Origin: Phycisphaerales bacterium
GTDB lineage: Bacteria > Planctomycetota > Phycisphaerae > UBA1845 > Fen-1342
Direction: 5' to 3'
Assembly: GCA_016710275.1 (NCBI GenBank)
Contig: JADJXS010000001.1
Coordinates: forward strand, 930,001 to 994,000
Length of the DNA: 64,000 nt
In this document: positions 52,001 to 60,152 of the stretch, piece after piece
Numbering within the stretch: the stretch's first letter is position 1
How the letters are laid out: each line of letters opens with the position of its first letter
Position numbers and translations under genes: made by a program
Notes under the pieces: generated by a model
Seen by the model: the letters and a program-made list of their open reading frames with translations, nothing else
What the model was told of the DNA's origin: nothing
Database searches by the model: none

Positions 52001-54794
52001 CGTCGCCCTGGTACGCGCCGCCCGCGGCGCCGCAGTCAGTCGGCGAGAGAACCTGGCAGGCGCCGCCGGAGAGGCAGCAGGCGCCGGACGGCTGCGGGCA
52101 GGGGTTCGGCGAGCAGCCGCTGCCCGCGCCCTGGAAGGCGCCGTTGCCGGCTTCGCAGGCGGCCTGCGTCACGACGGCGCAGGAGCCGTCTTCATAGCAG
52201 CAGGCGCCGGTGGGCGAGTTGCAGGGATCCGGCGAGCAGGGGACGCCGTCGCCGAGGTAGTCGCCGCTGGTGGCCTCGCAGTTGAACTCGGTCATCTGCT
52301 CGCAGGTGCCGTTGCCGAAGCAGCAGGCGCCGACCGGGTCGGGGACGCAACTGATTTCGAGGTTGCCCGAGCCGCCGGCGTTGCTGACGCCGCCGACGCG
52401 GATGGTGTAATTGCGACCGCTGACGGCCTGGATCGTGACACTCTCCGCGCCGGTGCCGGCGCTGCTGTTGACGCAGGCCAGCAGACGCGATTCGAGGTTC
52501 AGGCAGCCGGCGTCGTCGTAGACGGCCAGCGCTCCGTTGAAGTTCAGACCGTTGATGGCGATCGTGAGCTGGCCGTCACAGCCGGACGGGTGGTTGAACC
52601 ACACGTCCTTCGTGATGGCGGTCGGGCAGGCGCCGTGCGCCGGGCCGTCGGTGGTTGCGGAGCAGGTGTTGAACGGCGTGGAGCCGAGGCCGACGCCGGC
52701 GCGGTTGTCGCAGTCGTCATTGCCCGGGGGGGCAGCGCCGCCGCCGCCGATCACCAGCAGGCGGTAGTCGCCGGTAGCGCCCTGATAGCCGGCCACGCGG
52801 ACGTAGTAGGTCACGCCGGCGGTGAGACTCACGGAAAGATAGGAGTGCAGGCTGCTGGCCGCACAGGCGGGAGCGCCGCCCGGTCGGTCGTCGATGCAGC
52901 CGACCTGCGAGCCGCCCGTGCCGCAGGCGGTGCGAACGGAAACGACGGTGTCGTAGCTGCTGCCGCACAGTTCGAAGACGACGGTGCCGGAAGTGCACGG
53001 CGTGTAGGTGTGCCACACGTCGGGCGAAGTGCCGGACGAACCGCAGGAGGCGGTACCGTCATTCGTGGCGAGCGTCGTCGTGCCGAGATAGGGGATGCCG
53101 TCGTAGACGGGGATCGCGTTGGCGCACAGATCATTCGGCGGCGGGAACGGCCCGCAGCCGGGATCGGTGATGGTCAGGATGCCCGCACCCTGCGCACCGC
53201 CGGATCCGCCGACGCGGATGTAGTAGATCGTGCCATTGGTGCCGTTGAAGGTGACGCTGCTCTGCTGCGATCCGCTGCACGTGCCGCTCGCCGCGTTGTC
53301 GTTGCAGGCGATGGCGGTGTTCGGCGCGGCGGGGCAGTTCGTCGCGTAAATCGCGAGCGTCGTGTTGAAGGCGCTGCCGCAGGTGTCGATCGTGACGTCG
53401 CCGTTGCAGGTGGCCTGGTAGCGGAACCAGACGTCGGCGGCGAGATCGCCGCAGGCGCCGGCTTCGGCCGGTCCGCTGTTGGTCGCGTTGGCGTTCGTGA
53501 AGTTGGTGCTGCCGGCCACGACCGGAATGGCCGTCGCGCACTCGTCATTTCCCGGCAGGATCACGCCGCTGGGGTCGGGAACAAGAACCATCGCGGATGC
53601 CGAGCCGGGGGTGGCCGAGCCGGCGTCGAAGAGCGTCATGGAGAGCAGGCCGCTGGCCGGACCGTGATTGCAGCGGAAGCGGAAGTTGTAGATCGTGTCC
53701 CAGCGCAGCGCGTTGGCGGTGCGGTGGTCGCCGCTCCAGGCCGGCATGGTCCAGGTCACCGCGGAGCCGGAGGCTGCGCCGGTCCAGTCGGTGCCGGTCT
53801 GCAGTTCGCCGGAGTGATAAGCCACGTCGCGGAAGCCGATTGCCGAGACGATCGCACCCGGCTGGAGCGGAATGCTGACCGCTCGCGCAGCGCGGTCGCT
53901 GTAGAGGTTCTGAATTGCGTATTCGTACTCATAGGGGTAGGTCGGGTCGCCGGTGAGCTTGACCTTGCAGCCGACGATGAAGCGGCCGTCGCCGGGGACG
54001 TCGACGTTGACGAGCAGCACGTCGGGGTCCGGGACGCCCGCGCCCAGGCCGTGATCCTTCCACGCCTGAATCGCCGGCTTCTGTCGCTGGGTCGTGTCGG
54101 TCAGCGACATGGTGTTGCTGGAGAAGGTGACGCGGCGATAGGACTGGTTGTTGTTGGCGTTGCCGGCGGCGGCGTCTTCAGGCTGGATGTAGATGCTGGA
54201 GACAAAGTAGAGCGCGCCGGGGAAATTGGCCGCGCTGATGTCGCCGGTCGGAGCGTGCAGGCGCTTGTTGAGCGTCGCGTCGGGGTTGTTGCCGCTGGTG
54301 ATGTACGGGACGGGGAAGAAGCCCGTCGCCGGGTTCACCAGGTACTTGGGCCCAAGGCCGCCCTGGCTGCCGTTGAGGCCGGATGAGTAAGGATCGGAGC
54401 AGAGGATGCCCAGCGCATCGCAACCCGCGGGTGACGGGCTGCAACCGGAGCTGCACACGGTGCCTTGCAGGGCGCAGAAGCCGTGCTTGAGCCAGGCCTG
54501 GCCGAGCTGCTCGAAGCGCCCGTCGTGCAGGCGGTAGAGGTTTTGTGAGATAACGGGGTGCTGATTGCAGAGCGAAGGCAGCGGCGTGCTGCAGTCGATC
54601 CACGTCAGTTCGGCGTCGCCAAGATTGCAGGAGGTCGTGCCGATGGCCCACACCGCGTTCCCGCTGGATGCGCCGTAGTTCGACACATCGGGGATTTCAC
54701 CGACGATGACGTCCGGACCGGCATGAGCGAGGAGGGGAACAGCGAGTGTGAGGACGGCGGCCAGGAAACCGCGACAATACGACCGACTCTGCAT
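49005..54794 (-). CDS. Giant secreted Cys-rich protein with PPC-like, P-domain and dockerin-like modules
   Basis: 1929 residues. A signal peptide (GFLAAVLTLAVPLLAHAG) leads into a unique ~410-residue domain. Three PPC-like beta modules follow, each opening with PGNDECATAIP, PPNDLCANAIP or PGNDDCDNRAG. Then come fourteen ~36-residue Cys repeats of the form GACC..DG.C....-..C...GG.YQG.GS.C.PNPC. Among these are three P/Homo B-like domains (NIPDNSPTGVTTSINVPD, and two of the form LVPELVIPDLTTVSSQIV). Near the end are two dockerin-like loops (GDANCDNSVNNFDIDFFVEG, GDVNCDGVFNNFDIDPFVAC). It is probably an extracellular adhesin-like or matrix protein. ATG 54794 has AAGGAG seven bases upstream. Confidence 0.88.
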   Translation of the reverse strand: MQSRSYCRGFLAAVLTLAVPLLAHAGPDVIVGEIPDVSNYGASSGNAVWAIGTTSCNLGDAELTWIDCSTPLPSLCNQHPVISQNLYRLHDGRFEQLGQAWLKHGFCALQGTVCSSGCSPSPAGCDALGILCSDPYSSGLNGSQGGLGPKYLVNPATGFFPVPYITSGNNPDATLNKRLHAPTGDISAANFPGALYFVSSIYIQPEDAAAGNANNNQSYRRVTFSSNTMSLTDTTQRQKPAIQAWKDHGLGAGVPDPDVLLVNVDVPGDGRFIVGCKVKLTGDPTYPYEYEYAIQNLYSDRAARAVSIPLQPGAIVSAIGFRDVAYHSGELQTGTDWTGAASGSAVTWTMPAWSGDHRTANALRWDTIYNFRFRCNHGPASGLLSMTLFDAGSATPGSASAMVLVPDPSGVILPGNDECATAIPVVAGSTNFTNANATNSGPAEAGACGDLAADVWFRYQATCNGDVTIDTCGSAFNTTLAIYATNCPAAPNTAIACNDNAASGTCSGSQQSSVTFNGTNGTIYYIRVGGSGGAQGAGILTITDPGCGPFPPPNDLCANAIPVYDGIPYLGTTTLATNDGTASCGSSGTSPDVWHTYTPCTSGTVVFELCGSSYDTVVSVRTACGTGGSQVGCIDDRPGGAPACAASSLHSYLSVSLTAGVTYYVRVAGYQGATGDYRLLVIGGGGAAPPGNDDCDNRAGVGLGSTPFNTCSATTDGPAHGACPTAITKDVWFNHPSGCDGQLTIAINGLNFNGALAVYDDAGCLNLESRLLACVNSSAGTGAESVTIQAVSGRNYTIRVGGVSNAGGSGNLEISCVPDPVGACCFGNGTCEQMTEFNCEATSGDYLGDGVPCSPDPCNSPTGACCYEDGSCAVVTQAACEAGNGAFQGAGSGCSPNPCPQPSGACCLSGGACQVLSPTDCGAAGGAYQGDDVPCSVGLCSSATGACCLASGACGVITEANCGLLGGSYQGHGTSCSPNPCSQPNGACCLTNGTCQITSASNCASLGGTFGGAGSVCQRNYSASPNLNIPDNSPTGVTTSINVPDSFVVSDVNVALVIRHTYQGDVTAVLTAPNSATASLISRPGQPQSSFGFSANNFGNPTTLVPMVLDDAGANVYDVPAVAAPGTANVTGTWQPDLGPLSAFNGANAQGNWVMTLSDTASGDTGTVLFWELRFSVDCQAAPTGACCFADGTCIVTGAAQCGAANGAYQGDGSNCSPNPCAQPSGACCFDDGSCTFVTASACAGAGGSYQGNGSGCVPNPCPQPLGACCGENGVCDEVTEAECGASGGVFQGAGSDCSPNPCPLPTGACCLPDELCLIADSIQCAAFGGAFQGGGSSCPLVGGIASYGLVPELVIPDLTTVSSQIVIPDLFGVADLNVWYILTHTFVGDLNISLTHNATTVQLWSRDCGGNDNMNVIADDEAGAAVCATPVSGSYNPNSVTAGQLLSAFDNHHSVGTWTLSVEDAAGADTGILHQWGLIFTPQACAPVGACCVPEGGCYDSLTQAQCENTYGGAYQGDGSSCSTNPCNPPPGACCLPDGLCLIADSAQCAGFGGAFQGGGSSCPLVGGIASYGLVPELVIPDLTTVSSQIVVPDLFGVADLNVWYILTHTFVGDLNISLTHNATTVQLWSRDCGGNDNMNVIADDEAGAAVCATPVSGSYNPNSVTAGQMLSAFDNHHSVGTWTLSVEDAAGADTGILHQWGLIFTAQACAPVGACCVPEGGCYDSLTQAQCENTLAGAYQGDGSSCSTNPCNPPVTGACCRGSNCVIDTQANCDFVGGDYQGDGSDCTPNPCVQNRCAGVLVGDANCDNSVNNFDIDFFVEGVLIGSPPDPTAAPAGYLALGGSQACWDKRRCWGDVNCDGVFNNFDIDPFVACILVSPTPGTGCAGCGIQACCLPGSCAELFPAACTMIGGVPMGPGTTCGSVVCP
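49532..50881. repeat. In-frame 675-bp tandem duplication inside the giant gene
   Basis: Two nearly identical copies (about 49532-50206 and 50207-50881) spaced exactly 675 bp (225 codons). Each covers a Cys repeat, a P-domain-like module and another Cys repeat. Matching landmarks such as GTCAGGTCCGGGATCACCAG occur at 50041 and 50716. The low divergence suggests a recent event. Confidence 0.92.
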
Positions 54795-55245
54795 GATTAG
54801 CTCCTTCAGGCGACATTCCGTCGACGCGGGCTGCGCATCCCGTCATCGACGCCCAGTTTCGCGCAGCGCTTCCCGCGGCCGCCGTCATGGCGAACGCGAA
54901 CCCACCGGCGTCACGACCGCAGCGGTCGCGGATTTTCATCAGGGTCCGGTGTCTCCACTCATTGCAGCCCGAGCGGGCCTCCTATGAGCCGAGATAGCGC
55001 AGATTCTAGGGTACCACGCGCCCCGGCTTCCCGGCAATGGAAAAATGCGTCCCCGGTCCGGAAAGTCGCCCAGTAATGGGGGCCGGGATCGAGTGAATTT
55101 CGGTCGTGGCGACCTGATCCGGCCTGCAGCGCCGCGTTACACTCGCGACGGCAAGGCCTTTCGGACGCACGGGATCGGGCGCGGCGGGAGTCTTGCCGCG
55201 GCTGCATCAGTTGAATGATTCAAGCAGGGAATGGATGGAGGCCGA
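54795..55245. other. Divergent intergenic region between giant gene and redoxin gene
   Basis: About 450 bp that must contain both promoters. On the minus strand TTGCCG and TACCCT with an 18-bp gap lie near 55010-55040, a weak candidate. On the plus strand a TTACACT element lies near 55137. No ORF with coding signs, repeat or structured element is seen. Confidence 0.4.
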
Positions 55246-55860
55246 ATGGTGCCGAGTAGAGCGCGATGGACGATGGCCGCGGGCCTGGCGGCGGTTGTGG
55301 CGATAGGCGGCGGGTGTGCCGGAGGGGGCGCATCGAGTGCCACCGTGGAGACGCCGCCGCCCGATGCGACAGCGGCAGCGCCGGCGGTGATCGGCGTCGG
55401 AGATGCAGCGCCGGCGTTTCGGCTGCGCGGCAGCGACGGGAAGAGCTATGCCCTGGCGGACTATTCAGACCGGATTCTGGTGGTCGAGTGGTTCAACAAG
55501 GATTGTCCGACCTGCATCCGCCAGGGCGACACGATGAAGGCGACCGCCGCCGCGCTGGCCGCCAAAGGGGGGGCGTGGCTGGCGATTGACAGTTCGCACT
55601 ACCGCAAGGCGGCCGACAACACCGCGTTCGCGGCGGAGCACAAGCTTTCGTATCCGATCCTCGAGGATTTTGACGGCCGGATCGGGCGCGCCTACGGCGT
55701 GAAGGTGACGCCGCACCTGTTCGTGATCCGCAAGGGGCGGATCGAATACACCGGGGCGATTCTGCGCGTGGCCGAGGAGCGGAACTACGTGCAGGAGGCG
55801 GTGGAGGCGCTGCTGGCGGGCGAGACGCCGCCGCTGCCGTCAACCCGCGCGTATGGCTGA
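55246..55860 (+). CDS. Lipoprotein thioredoxin-fold protein (redoxin)
   Basis: 204 residues. A lipoprotein signal (AAGLAAVVAIGGGCAGG) and Ala/Pro linker precede a thioredoxin-fold domain. It starts GVGDAAPAFRLRGSDGKSYA and has a CPTC active site at residues 87-90 (FNKDCPTCIRQ). The cis-proline region is VKVTPHLFVIRKGRIEYTGA. This is the AhpC/TSA-redoxin subtype with a resolving cysteine in a CxxC motif. It probably acts as an anchored extracytoplasmic thiol oxidoreductase or peroxiredoxin-like reductase. ATG 55246 has GGAGG four bases upstream; ATG 55231 is possible. Confidence 0.88.
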   Translation: MVPSRARWTMAAGLAAVVAIGGGCAGGGASSATVETPPPDATAAAPAVIGVGDAAPAFRLRGSDGKSYALADYSDRILVVEWFNKDCPTCIRQGDTMKATAAALAAKGGAWLAIDSSHYRKAADNTAFAAEHKLSYPILEDFDGRIGRAYGVKVTPHLFVIRKGRIEYTGAILRVAEERNYVQEAVEALLAGETPPLPSTRAYG

Positions 55861-56057
55861 GCGGTGAAATACGCGAAGTAGGGCGGTCGCCCTGCACGAA
55901 CGAAGAGCCGATGGATCGGATGCGGGCCTGAGCAGGAGCATCCGGCGCGTCGTCGCGATGAAGCCGAATGGGCGTCGGCCGGGTGGGGCCGGCCGCTGGT
56001 CCGCGGTGTGTGGTGGTGCGAACAAGTACACGAAACCCGGTTGAGTGAGGGCGCCTC

Positions 56058-56477
56058 ATGCGGTTCACGGGTCGAATCACGCTGGAGACCAAGGGACATA
56101 CGGATGTGCAGGACATTACTGCCGCGGTGATGGAGCAGGTGCAGCGCTCGAAGGTTCGCGACGGGCTGGTGTGCGTGTTCGTGCCCGGCTCGACGGCGGC
56201 GGTGACCACGACGGAAGCCGAGCCGGGGCTGCTGAATCATGATCTGCGGGCGTTCTTCGATCGCGTGGTGCCGGACAACATCCCCTATCGCCACGAGGAC
56301 ACCTGGAGCGACGACAACGGCCATTCGCATGTGCGCGCGTCGCTGGTCGGCCCGTCGGCGACGCTGCCGCTGATTGACGGGGCGATTCCGTTGGGGAAGT
56401 GGCAGCACGTCGTACTGATCGACTTTGACACGCGCGGGCGACGGCGCGAGCTGATCGTGCAGATCGTGGGGGAGTAG
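56058..56477 (+). CDS. YjbQ-family (UPF0047) protein
   Basis: 139 residues, the complete size of the YjbQ family. Conserved motifs are GLVCVFVPGSTAAVTTTEAE, then NIPYRHEDTWSDDNGHSHVR, and ASLVGPSATLPLIDGAIPLG with WQHVVLIDFD. The histidines of the metal-like pocket (YRHEDTW, GHSHVRA, WQHV) are present. Family members can complement thiamine-phosphate synthase loss in E. coli, but the physiological reaction is not settled. ATG 56058 has GAGGG about six bases upstream. It converges on the ketosynthase gene 45 bp away. Confidence 0.92.
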   Translation: MRFTGRITLETKGHTDVQDITAAVMEQVQRSKVRDGLVCVFVPGSTAAVTTTEAEPGLLNHDLRAFFDRVVPDNIPYRHEDTWSDDNGHSHVRASLVGPSATLPLIDGAIPLGKWQHVVLIDFDTRGRRRELIVQIVGE

Positions 56478-56522
56478 CGAACGACGACGGCACAGGGCGC
56501 GCGATCCGGCCTTGCTCGGGTG

Positions 56523-57815
56523 TTACACCCGCCGCACGACCAGCGTGTCGTTCTGTCCGCCGAAGCCGAAGCTGTTCGACAGCGCCGTATCCACCCGCGC
56601 TGCCCGGCTTCGGTTGGGGATGTAGTCCAGGTCGCAGTTGGGGTCGGGGTTCGAGTAATTGATCGTCGGCGGCAGCATCCCGTCGCGGATGGCCAGCACG
56701 CAGGTGATCAGCTCCACCGCGCCGGCGGCCGCAATCAGGTGCCCCAGCATGCTCTTGACGCTGCTGACCGGCACGTTGCGCGCGTTTTCGCCGAACACCG
56801 TGCGAATGGCCAGCGTTTCGAGCTTGTCGTTTTCCTCGGTGCCGGTGCCGTGCGCGGAGACATAGTGAATCTCCGACGGGGCCACCGCGGCGCTTTCCAG
56901 CGCCGCCCGCATCGCCGCAATCGCGCCGCGCCCGGATTCGTGGATGTCCGTCACGCGGAAGGCGTCGGCGGTCGAGCCAAAGCCCACGATCTCCGCCAGC
57001 ATCCGCGCCCCGCGGCGACGGGCGCTTTCAAGCTCCTCGAGAATCAGGATTCCGGCGCCCTCGCCGAGCACGAACCCGTCGCGCGTGCTGTCGAAGGGAC
57101 GCGAGGCCGTCAGGCAGGTGTCGTTGCGCGTCGAAAGCGCCGTCAGCCGGTTGAAGCCCGTCACGCCCAGCGGGTGGATCATGCTGTGCGCGCCGCCGGA
57201 GATCATGATGTCGGCGTCGCCGCGGCGGATGATCTCGGTGGCTTCGCCGATCGCCTGCGTGCTGGCGGCGCAGGCCGTCAGCGTGTTCAGATTCGGCCCG
57301 CGCGCGTTGAAGCGGTAGGCCAGGTGGCCGGCCGCGCTGTTGGGATCCTGCTCCAGCTCGCATACGGCGTTGAGCCGTTCATAGGCGAGTTCCGCCCAGC
57401 GCAGCGCGTCCAGTCGGCGCTCCGCCGGATCCCATCCCGCCACCGCGCAGGCGGCGAAGTTGTCGAAGTCGATCGGCCCCTCACCCCCACCCAGGTACAC
57501 GCCCACCCGCTCGGCGTCGGCGTCGCCGGCGGCGTCCTTGAGCCCCGCATCGCGCCAGGCCATCTCCGCTGCCGCGAGCGCGAACCCGCTGTTGCGGCTG
57601 GCGGTGGCGTGCTGCTCGTAGCGCTCCCCGAGGAAAGCGCGAAGATCAAAGTCGGAGACCTGGGCGCTGAAGCGCGTCGGAAACGTGCGCGCGTCAAACA
57701 ACTCGGTCGGCCGCACGCCCGACTCGCCCGCCAGCAGCCGCCGCCAGACGGCGTCGATCTCGCGCCCCAGCGGCGTGACCCAGCCCATTCCCGTGATGAC
57801 CACTCTGCGGCTCAT
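56523..57815 (-). CDS. Beta-ketoacyl-ACP synthase (FabF-type), active ketosynthase of a fab-like cluster
   Basis: 430 residues, thiolase-fold condensing enzyme. It adds a two-carbon unit from malonyl-ACP to an acyl chain. The catalytic set is complete: Cys182 in TLTACAASTQAIG, His322 in SAHGTGTEEND, Lys354 and His359 in SVKSMLGHLIAAAGAVE. Last gene of a leftward run of five, with 24 bp between it and the inactive paralogue upstream. ATG 57815 follows GGGGAG. Separate housekeeping FabF function cannot be excluded, but the neighbouring CLF-like protein suggests it is the alpha subunit of a pair. Confidence 0.9.
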   Translation of the reverse strand: MSRRVVITGMGWVTPLGREIDAVWRRLLAGESGVRPTELFDARTFPTRFSAQVSDFDLRAFLGERYEQHATASRNSGFALAAAEMAWRDAGLKDAAGDADAERVGVYLGGGEGPIDFDNFAACAVAGWDPAERRLDALRWAELAYERLNAVCELEQDPNSAAGHLAYRFNARGPNLNTLTACAASTQAIGEATEIIRRGDADIMISGGAHSMIHPLGVTGFNRLTALSTRNDTCLTASRPFDSTRDGFVLGEGAGILILEELESARRRGARMLAEIVGFGSTADAFRVTDIHESGRGAIAAMRAALESAAVAPSEIHYVSAHGTGTEENDKLETLAIRTVFGENARNVPVSSVKSMLGHLIAAAGAVELITCVLAIRDGMLPPTINYSNPDPNCDLDYIPNRSRAARVDTALSNSFGFGGQNDTLVVRRV

Positions 57816-57839
57816 GGCGCGTTGCTCCCCGATGTCGTG

Positions 57840-59180
57840 TCAGTCACGGTAGCGTCGAACGAGCAGGGCGGCGTTCTGTCCGCCGCCCAGGGCGTAGGCC
57901 AGCGAGGCCGCCGTATCGACCCGCGCGTCCACCGCCCGCCCCACGGTCGCCCGCAGTCCGAGCGCCGGGTCGATGAATTCACCGTTTACCGTCGGCGGAA
58001 GCGTCGCGTTGTACAGAGAGAGCACGGTGGCGATGAAGTCCAGTGCCCCGCTGCCCGCGCCGTTGTTGCCGATCCCGCCCTTGATCGCCAGGATCGGCGC
58101 TTCGGCCAGCCGCCCGCCCAGCACGGATTTCAATGCGGCCGCCTCGGATGCGTCGTGCGCCGGAATTCCGGGTGCGAAGGCGTTGACCAGGTCCAGCACC
58201 GCCGGCTCGGTGCGGGCGTCGCGCAGCGCCTTGCGCAGCGCCAGCGCCGCTCCGCGGCCGTCGGCCGGCGGGATGCTCGGCTGCGTCGGAGGTGCGGCGT
58301 CGTTGGCGGCGCCGAACCCGACCAGCTCGGCGTAGATGCGGGCGCCGCGGCGCCGCGCGTGATCGAGATCCTCGAGAATCACCAGCCCGCCGCCCTCGCT
58401 GATGACGGTGCCGTCGCGCTCCCGGCCGAAGGGCCGGCAGGCGGTCGCCGGGTCGTCGTTCCGCCGGCTGAGCCGCCGGCCGAGCGATTGTCGCAGCAGC
58501 GCCATAGGGTTGGTCTTGCTCTCGGCGCCGCCGCAGATGCAGACATCCGCGACGCCGCGCGCGATCGTGCGGAAGGCCTCGCCGATCGCCAGGTGGCTGC
58601 TGGCCTCGCCGCAGGTGATGGTGTTGCTCGGGCCCTGGCAGTCGTGCACGATCGTGACGTGGCAGGCCAGCATGTTGGGCAGAAATTTCAGCAGCCAGAG
58701 CGGCGTGAGGTTGTTCATTCCCTCCGTGCCCCAGCGGGCGATGCTGAAGCGGCCGTTTTCATTGCTGTTGTGCAGCGCCTCGGCCAGTTCGGCGAGGTCC
58801 GCGCAGATCAGCCCCGAGCCGATGTTCGCGCCGAAGCGCGTGCTGTCCACGTTCGGCTCGCCGGCCGCATCGCCGCGCTCGATCAGGCACTTGGTGCGCA
58901 GCCCGGCGTCCGTGACGGCGTGATGCGCAGCGACCACGGCCAGCACGATGTCGCGGGCCATGATCTTCTCAGCCTTGCGATAGCCCTTGGGCACGAAGTC
59001 CCGGGCGGCCACTCCCTCGACCTGCGCCCCGACGTGCGAATCGAACCGTCCAGGGTCGAACGCGTTGATCCGCCGAACGGCGTTTCGACCTTCCAGCAGC
59101 GCCGACCAGAATTCCGCCACCCCCACTCCCAGCGGCGACACCGGCCCCACCCCCGTGATGACGACCCGTCGATCACTCAC
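57840..59180 (-). CDS. Catalytically inactive ketosynthase paralogue, chain-length-factor-like
   Basis: 446 residues with the full KAS fold (RRVVITGVGPVSPLGVGVAE, then GEGGGLVILEDLDHARRRGA with STGEG-like region). Aligning it without gaps to the neighbour around the active site, Cys182 becomes Glu192 (SNTITCGEASSHLAIG). The first histidine becomes Phe (VNAFAPG) and the second becomes Asn (AIKGGIGNNGAG); the lysine is kept. Three of the four catalytic positions are lost. This is the pattern of chain length factors (KS-beta) in type II polyketide and aryl-polyene systems, where Gln replaces Cys. It starts with GTG at 59180, overlapping the dehydratase stop by four bases. Confidence 0.85.
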   Translation of the reverse strand: MSDRRVVITGVGPVSPLGVGVAEFWSALLEGRNAVRRINAFDPGRFDSHVGAQVEGVAARDFVPKGYRKAEKIMARDIVLAVVAAHHAVTDAGLRTKCLIERGDAAGEPNVDSTRFGANIGSGLICADLAELAEALHNSNENGRFSIARWGTEGMNNLTPLWLLKFLPNMLACHVTIVHDCQGPSNTITCGEASSHLAIGEAFRTIARGVADVCICGGAESKTNPMALLRQSLGRRLSRRNDDPATACRPFGRERDGTVISEGGGLVILEDLDHARRRGARIYAELVGFGAANDAAPPTQPSIPPADGRGAALALRKALRDARTEPAVLDLVNAFAPGIPAHDASEAAALKSVLGGRLAEAPILAIKGGIGNNGAGSGALDFIATVLSLYNATLPPTVNGEFIDPALGLRATVGRAVDARVDTAASLAYALGGGQNAALLVRRYRD

Positions 59181-59665
59181 AGTGCCACCCCCTGCGGCTG
59201 CCCGGGCCGGAAGCTGCGCAGCAGCCCCATGAATTCATCCGTGAAGACGAAATTCTCCTGCGGGAATTCGAGGCCGCTGATGTTGTTGTCCACGTGGGAG
59301 AAGACCAGGTCCACGTCGCCGATGTGCGCGTCGTCGCAGAAGACGCGGCCGCGCGTGGACGCCGCTCCGTCGCTCAACGACTCAACGTCCGCCTCGTATC
59401 GCAGGCGACTGCCGGGGCGAACGAGCTGCCGCAACTCGGCCCGCTTGATCTTGGCGAGAATGACCTTTTCGCGGAATTGTCGCGCTTCGCCGACCAGAAT
59501 CCCCGCCGTCTGGGCCATGCCCTCGATCATCAACGAGGGCGGCATGACGGGAAACTCGGCCCAGTGGTCGTGCAGGTGCTCCTCGGCCAGGGTGACGCAC
59601 TTCACCGCCACGGCCCGGCGGCCCGGCTCGAATTCGGTGAAGCGATCAAACCAGAACCACCGCAC
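59177..59665 (-). CDS. FabZ/FabA-like HotDog dehydratase (1)
   Basis: 162 residues, a single HotDog fold. The FabZ-type catalytic pair is His34 (HDHWAEFPVMPPSL) and Glu48 (LMIEGMAQTAG). It would dehydrate 3-hydroxyacyl-ACP. The motif HWAEFPVMPP differs from the usual HFPGxPVMPG. GTG 59665 is chosen because GAAGGGAG precedes it and the protein then begins RWFWFDRFTEFEPG, in line with the other dehydratase; the frame opens at 59689. Coupled by a four-base overlap to the downstream ketosynthase-like gene. Confidence 0.85.
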   Translation of the reverse strand: MRWFWFDRFTEFEPGRRAVAVKCVTLAEEHLHDHWAEFPVMPPSLMIEGMAQTAGILVGEARQFREKVILAKIKRAELRQLVRPGSRLRYEADVESLSDGAASTRGRVFCDDAHIGDVDLVFSHVDNNISGLEFPQENFVFTDEFMGLLRSFRPGQPQGVAL

Positions 59666-59738
59666 GCGGTCGCTCCCTTCCGCCGCCACGCTTTTGGGAT
59701 CGCGCCGTTGAAGGCGCGCCCCGGCGCGGATCCGGCGG

Positions 59739-60122
59739 TTACTTGCCGAGCTTGGATTGCACGAAGCTCACGATCGTGCCGACCGTGAAGACATCCGGCA
59801 GATCGTCGATGCGCGGGTTGCTCGAGAAGGCGGAAAGGTCGGCGTGCGGCATGGCCCGATTCAGCGCGGCCAGCCCGTCCTCATTCAGCCGACCGGCCGC
59901 GACGAACTGCGGATTCTGGACGATGTCCCGCGGAATCAGCTCATCCTGCGCAATCTTGATCCCGAAGGTCTTTTCCAGCCGGAACACGATGTCGAGAAAG
60001 TCGATGGACTCCGCCCCCAGGTCTTTGCGGAGAAATGCGTCCTCCGTGACCTCTTCCTCGTCCACGCTCAGCGCCTCGACGAGCGTCGCGCGAACCTTCG
60101 CCAGAATCTCATCCCTGGTCAA
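59739..60122 (-). CDS. Acyl carrier protein
   Basis: About 127 residues, longer than the 75-85 of housekeeping ACP. The phosphopantetheine serine is at about residue 39 in KDLGAESIDFLDIVFRLEKT, and FGIKIAQDELIP follows. The last ~50 residues (DGLAALNRAMPHADLSAF, then VFTVGTIVSFVQSKLGK) are an extended helical end. TTG 60122 has GGAGG eight bases upstream; the GTG at 60137 is an alternative with no site. It lies between two dehydratase genes in the leftward cluster, so it probably carries the growing chain for this cluster specifically. Confidence 0.88.
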   Translation of the reverse strand: MTRDEILAKVRATLVEALSVDEEEVTEDAFLRKDLGAESIDFLDIVFRLEKTFGIKIAQDELIPRDIVQNPQFVAAGRLNEDGLAALNRAMPHADLSAFSSNPRIDDLPDVFTVGTIVSFVQSKLGK

Positions 60123-60152
60123 CGTCTCATCCTCCACGCTGCACCGCAGCCG

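Noticed and set aside
51615..54386. 923-residue plus-strand frame opposite the giant gene
   Set aside because: Ala/Gly/Val/Arg low-complexity shadow of the Cys repeat gene; no motifs.
56520..59711. 1063-residue plus-strand frame opposite the ketosynthase cluster
   Set aside because: Antisense shadow; its translation is Arg/Ala/Gly repetitive, whereas the minus strand carries catalytic motifs.
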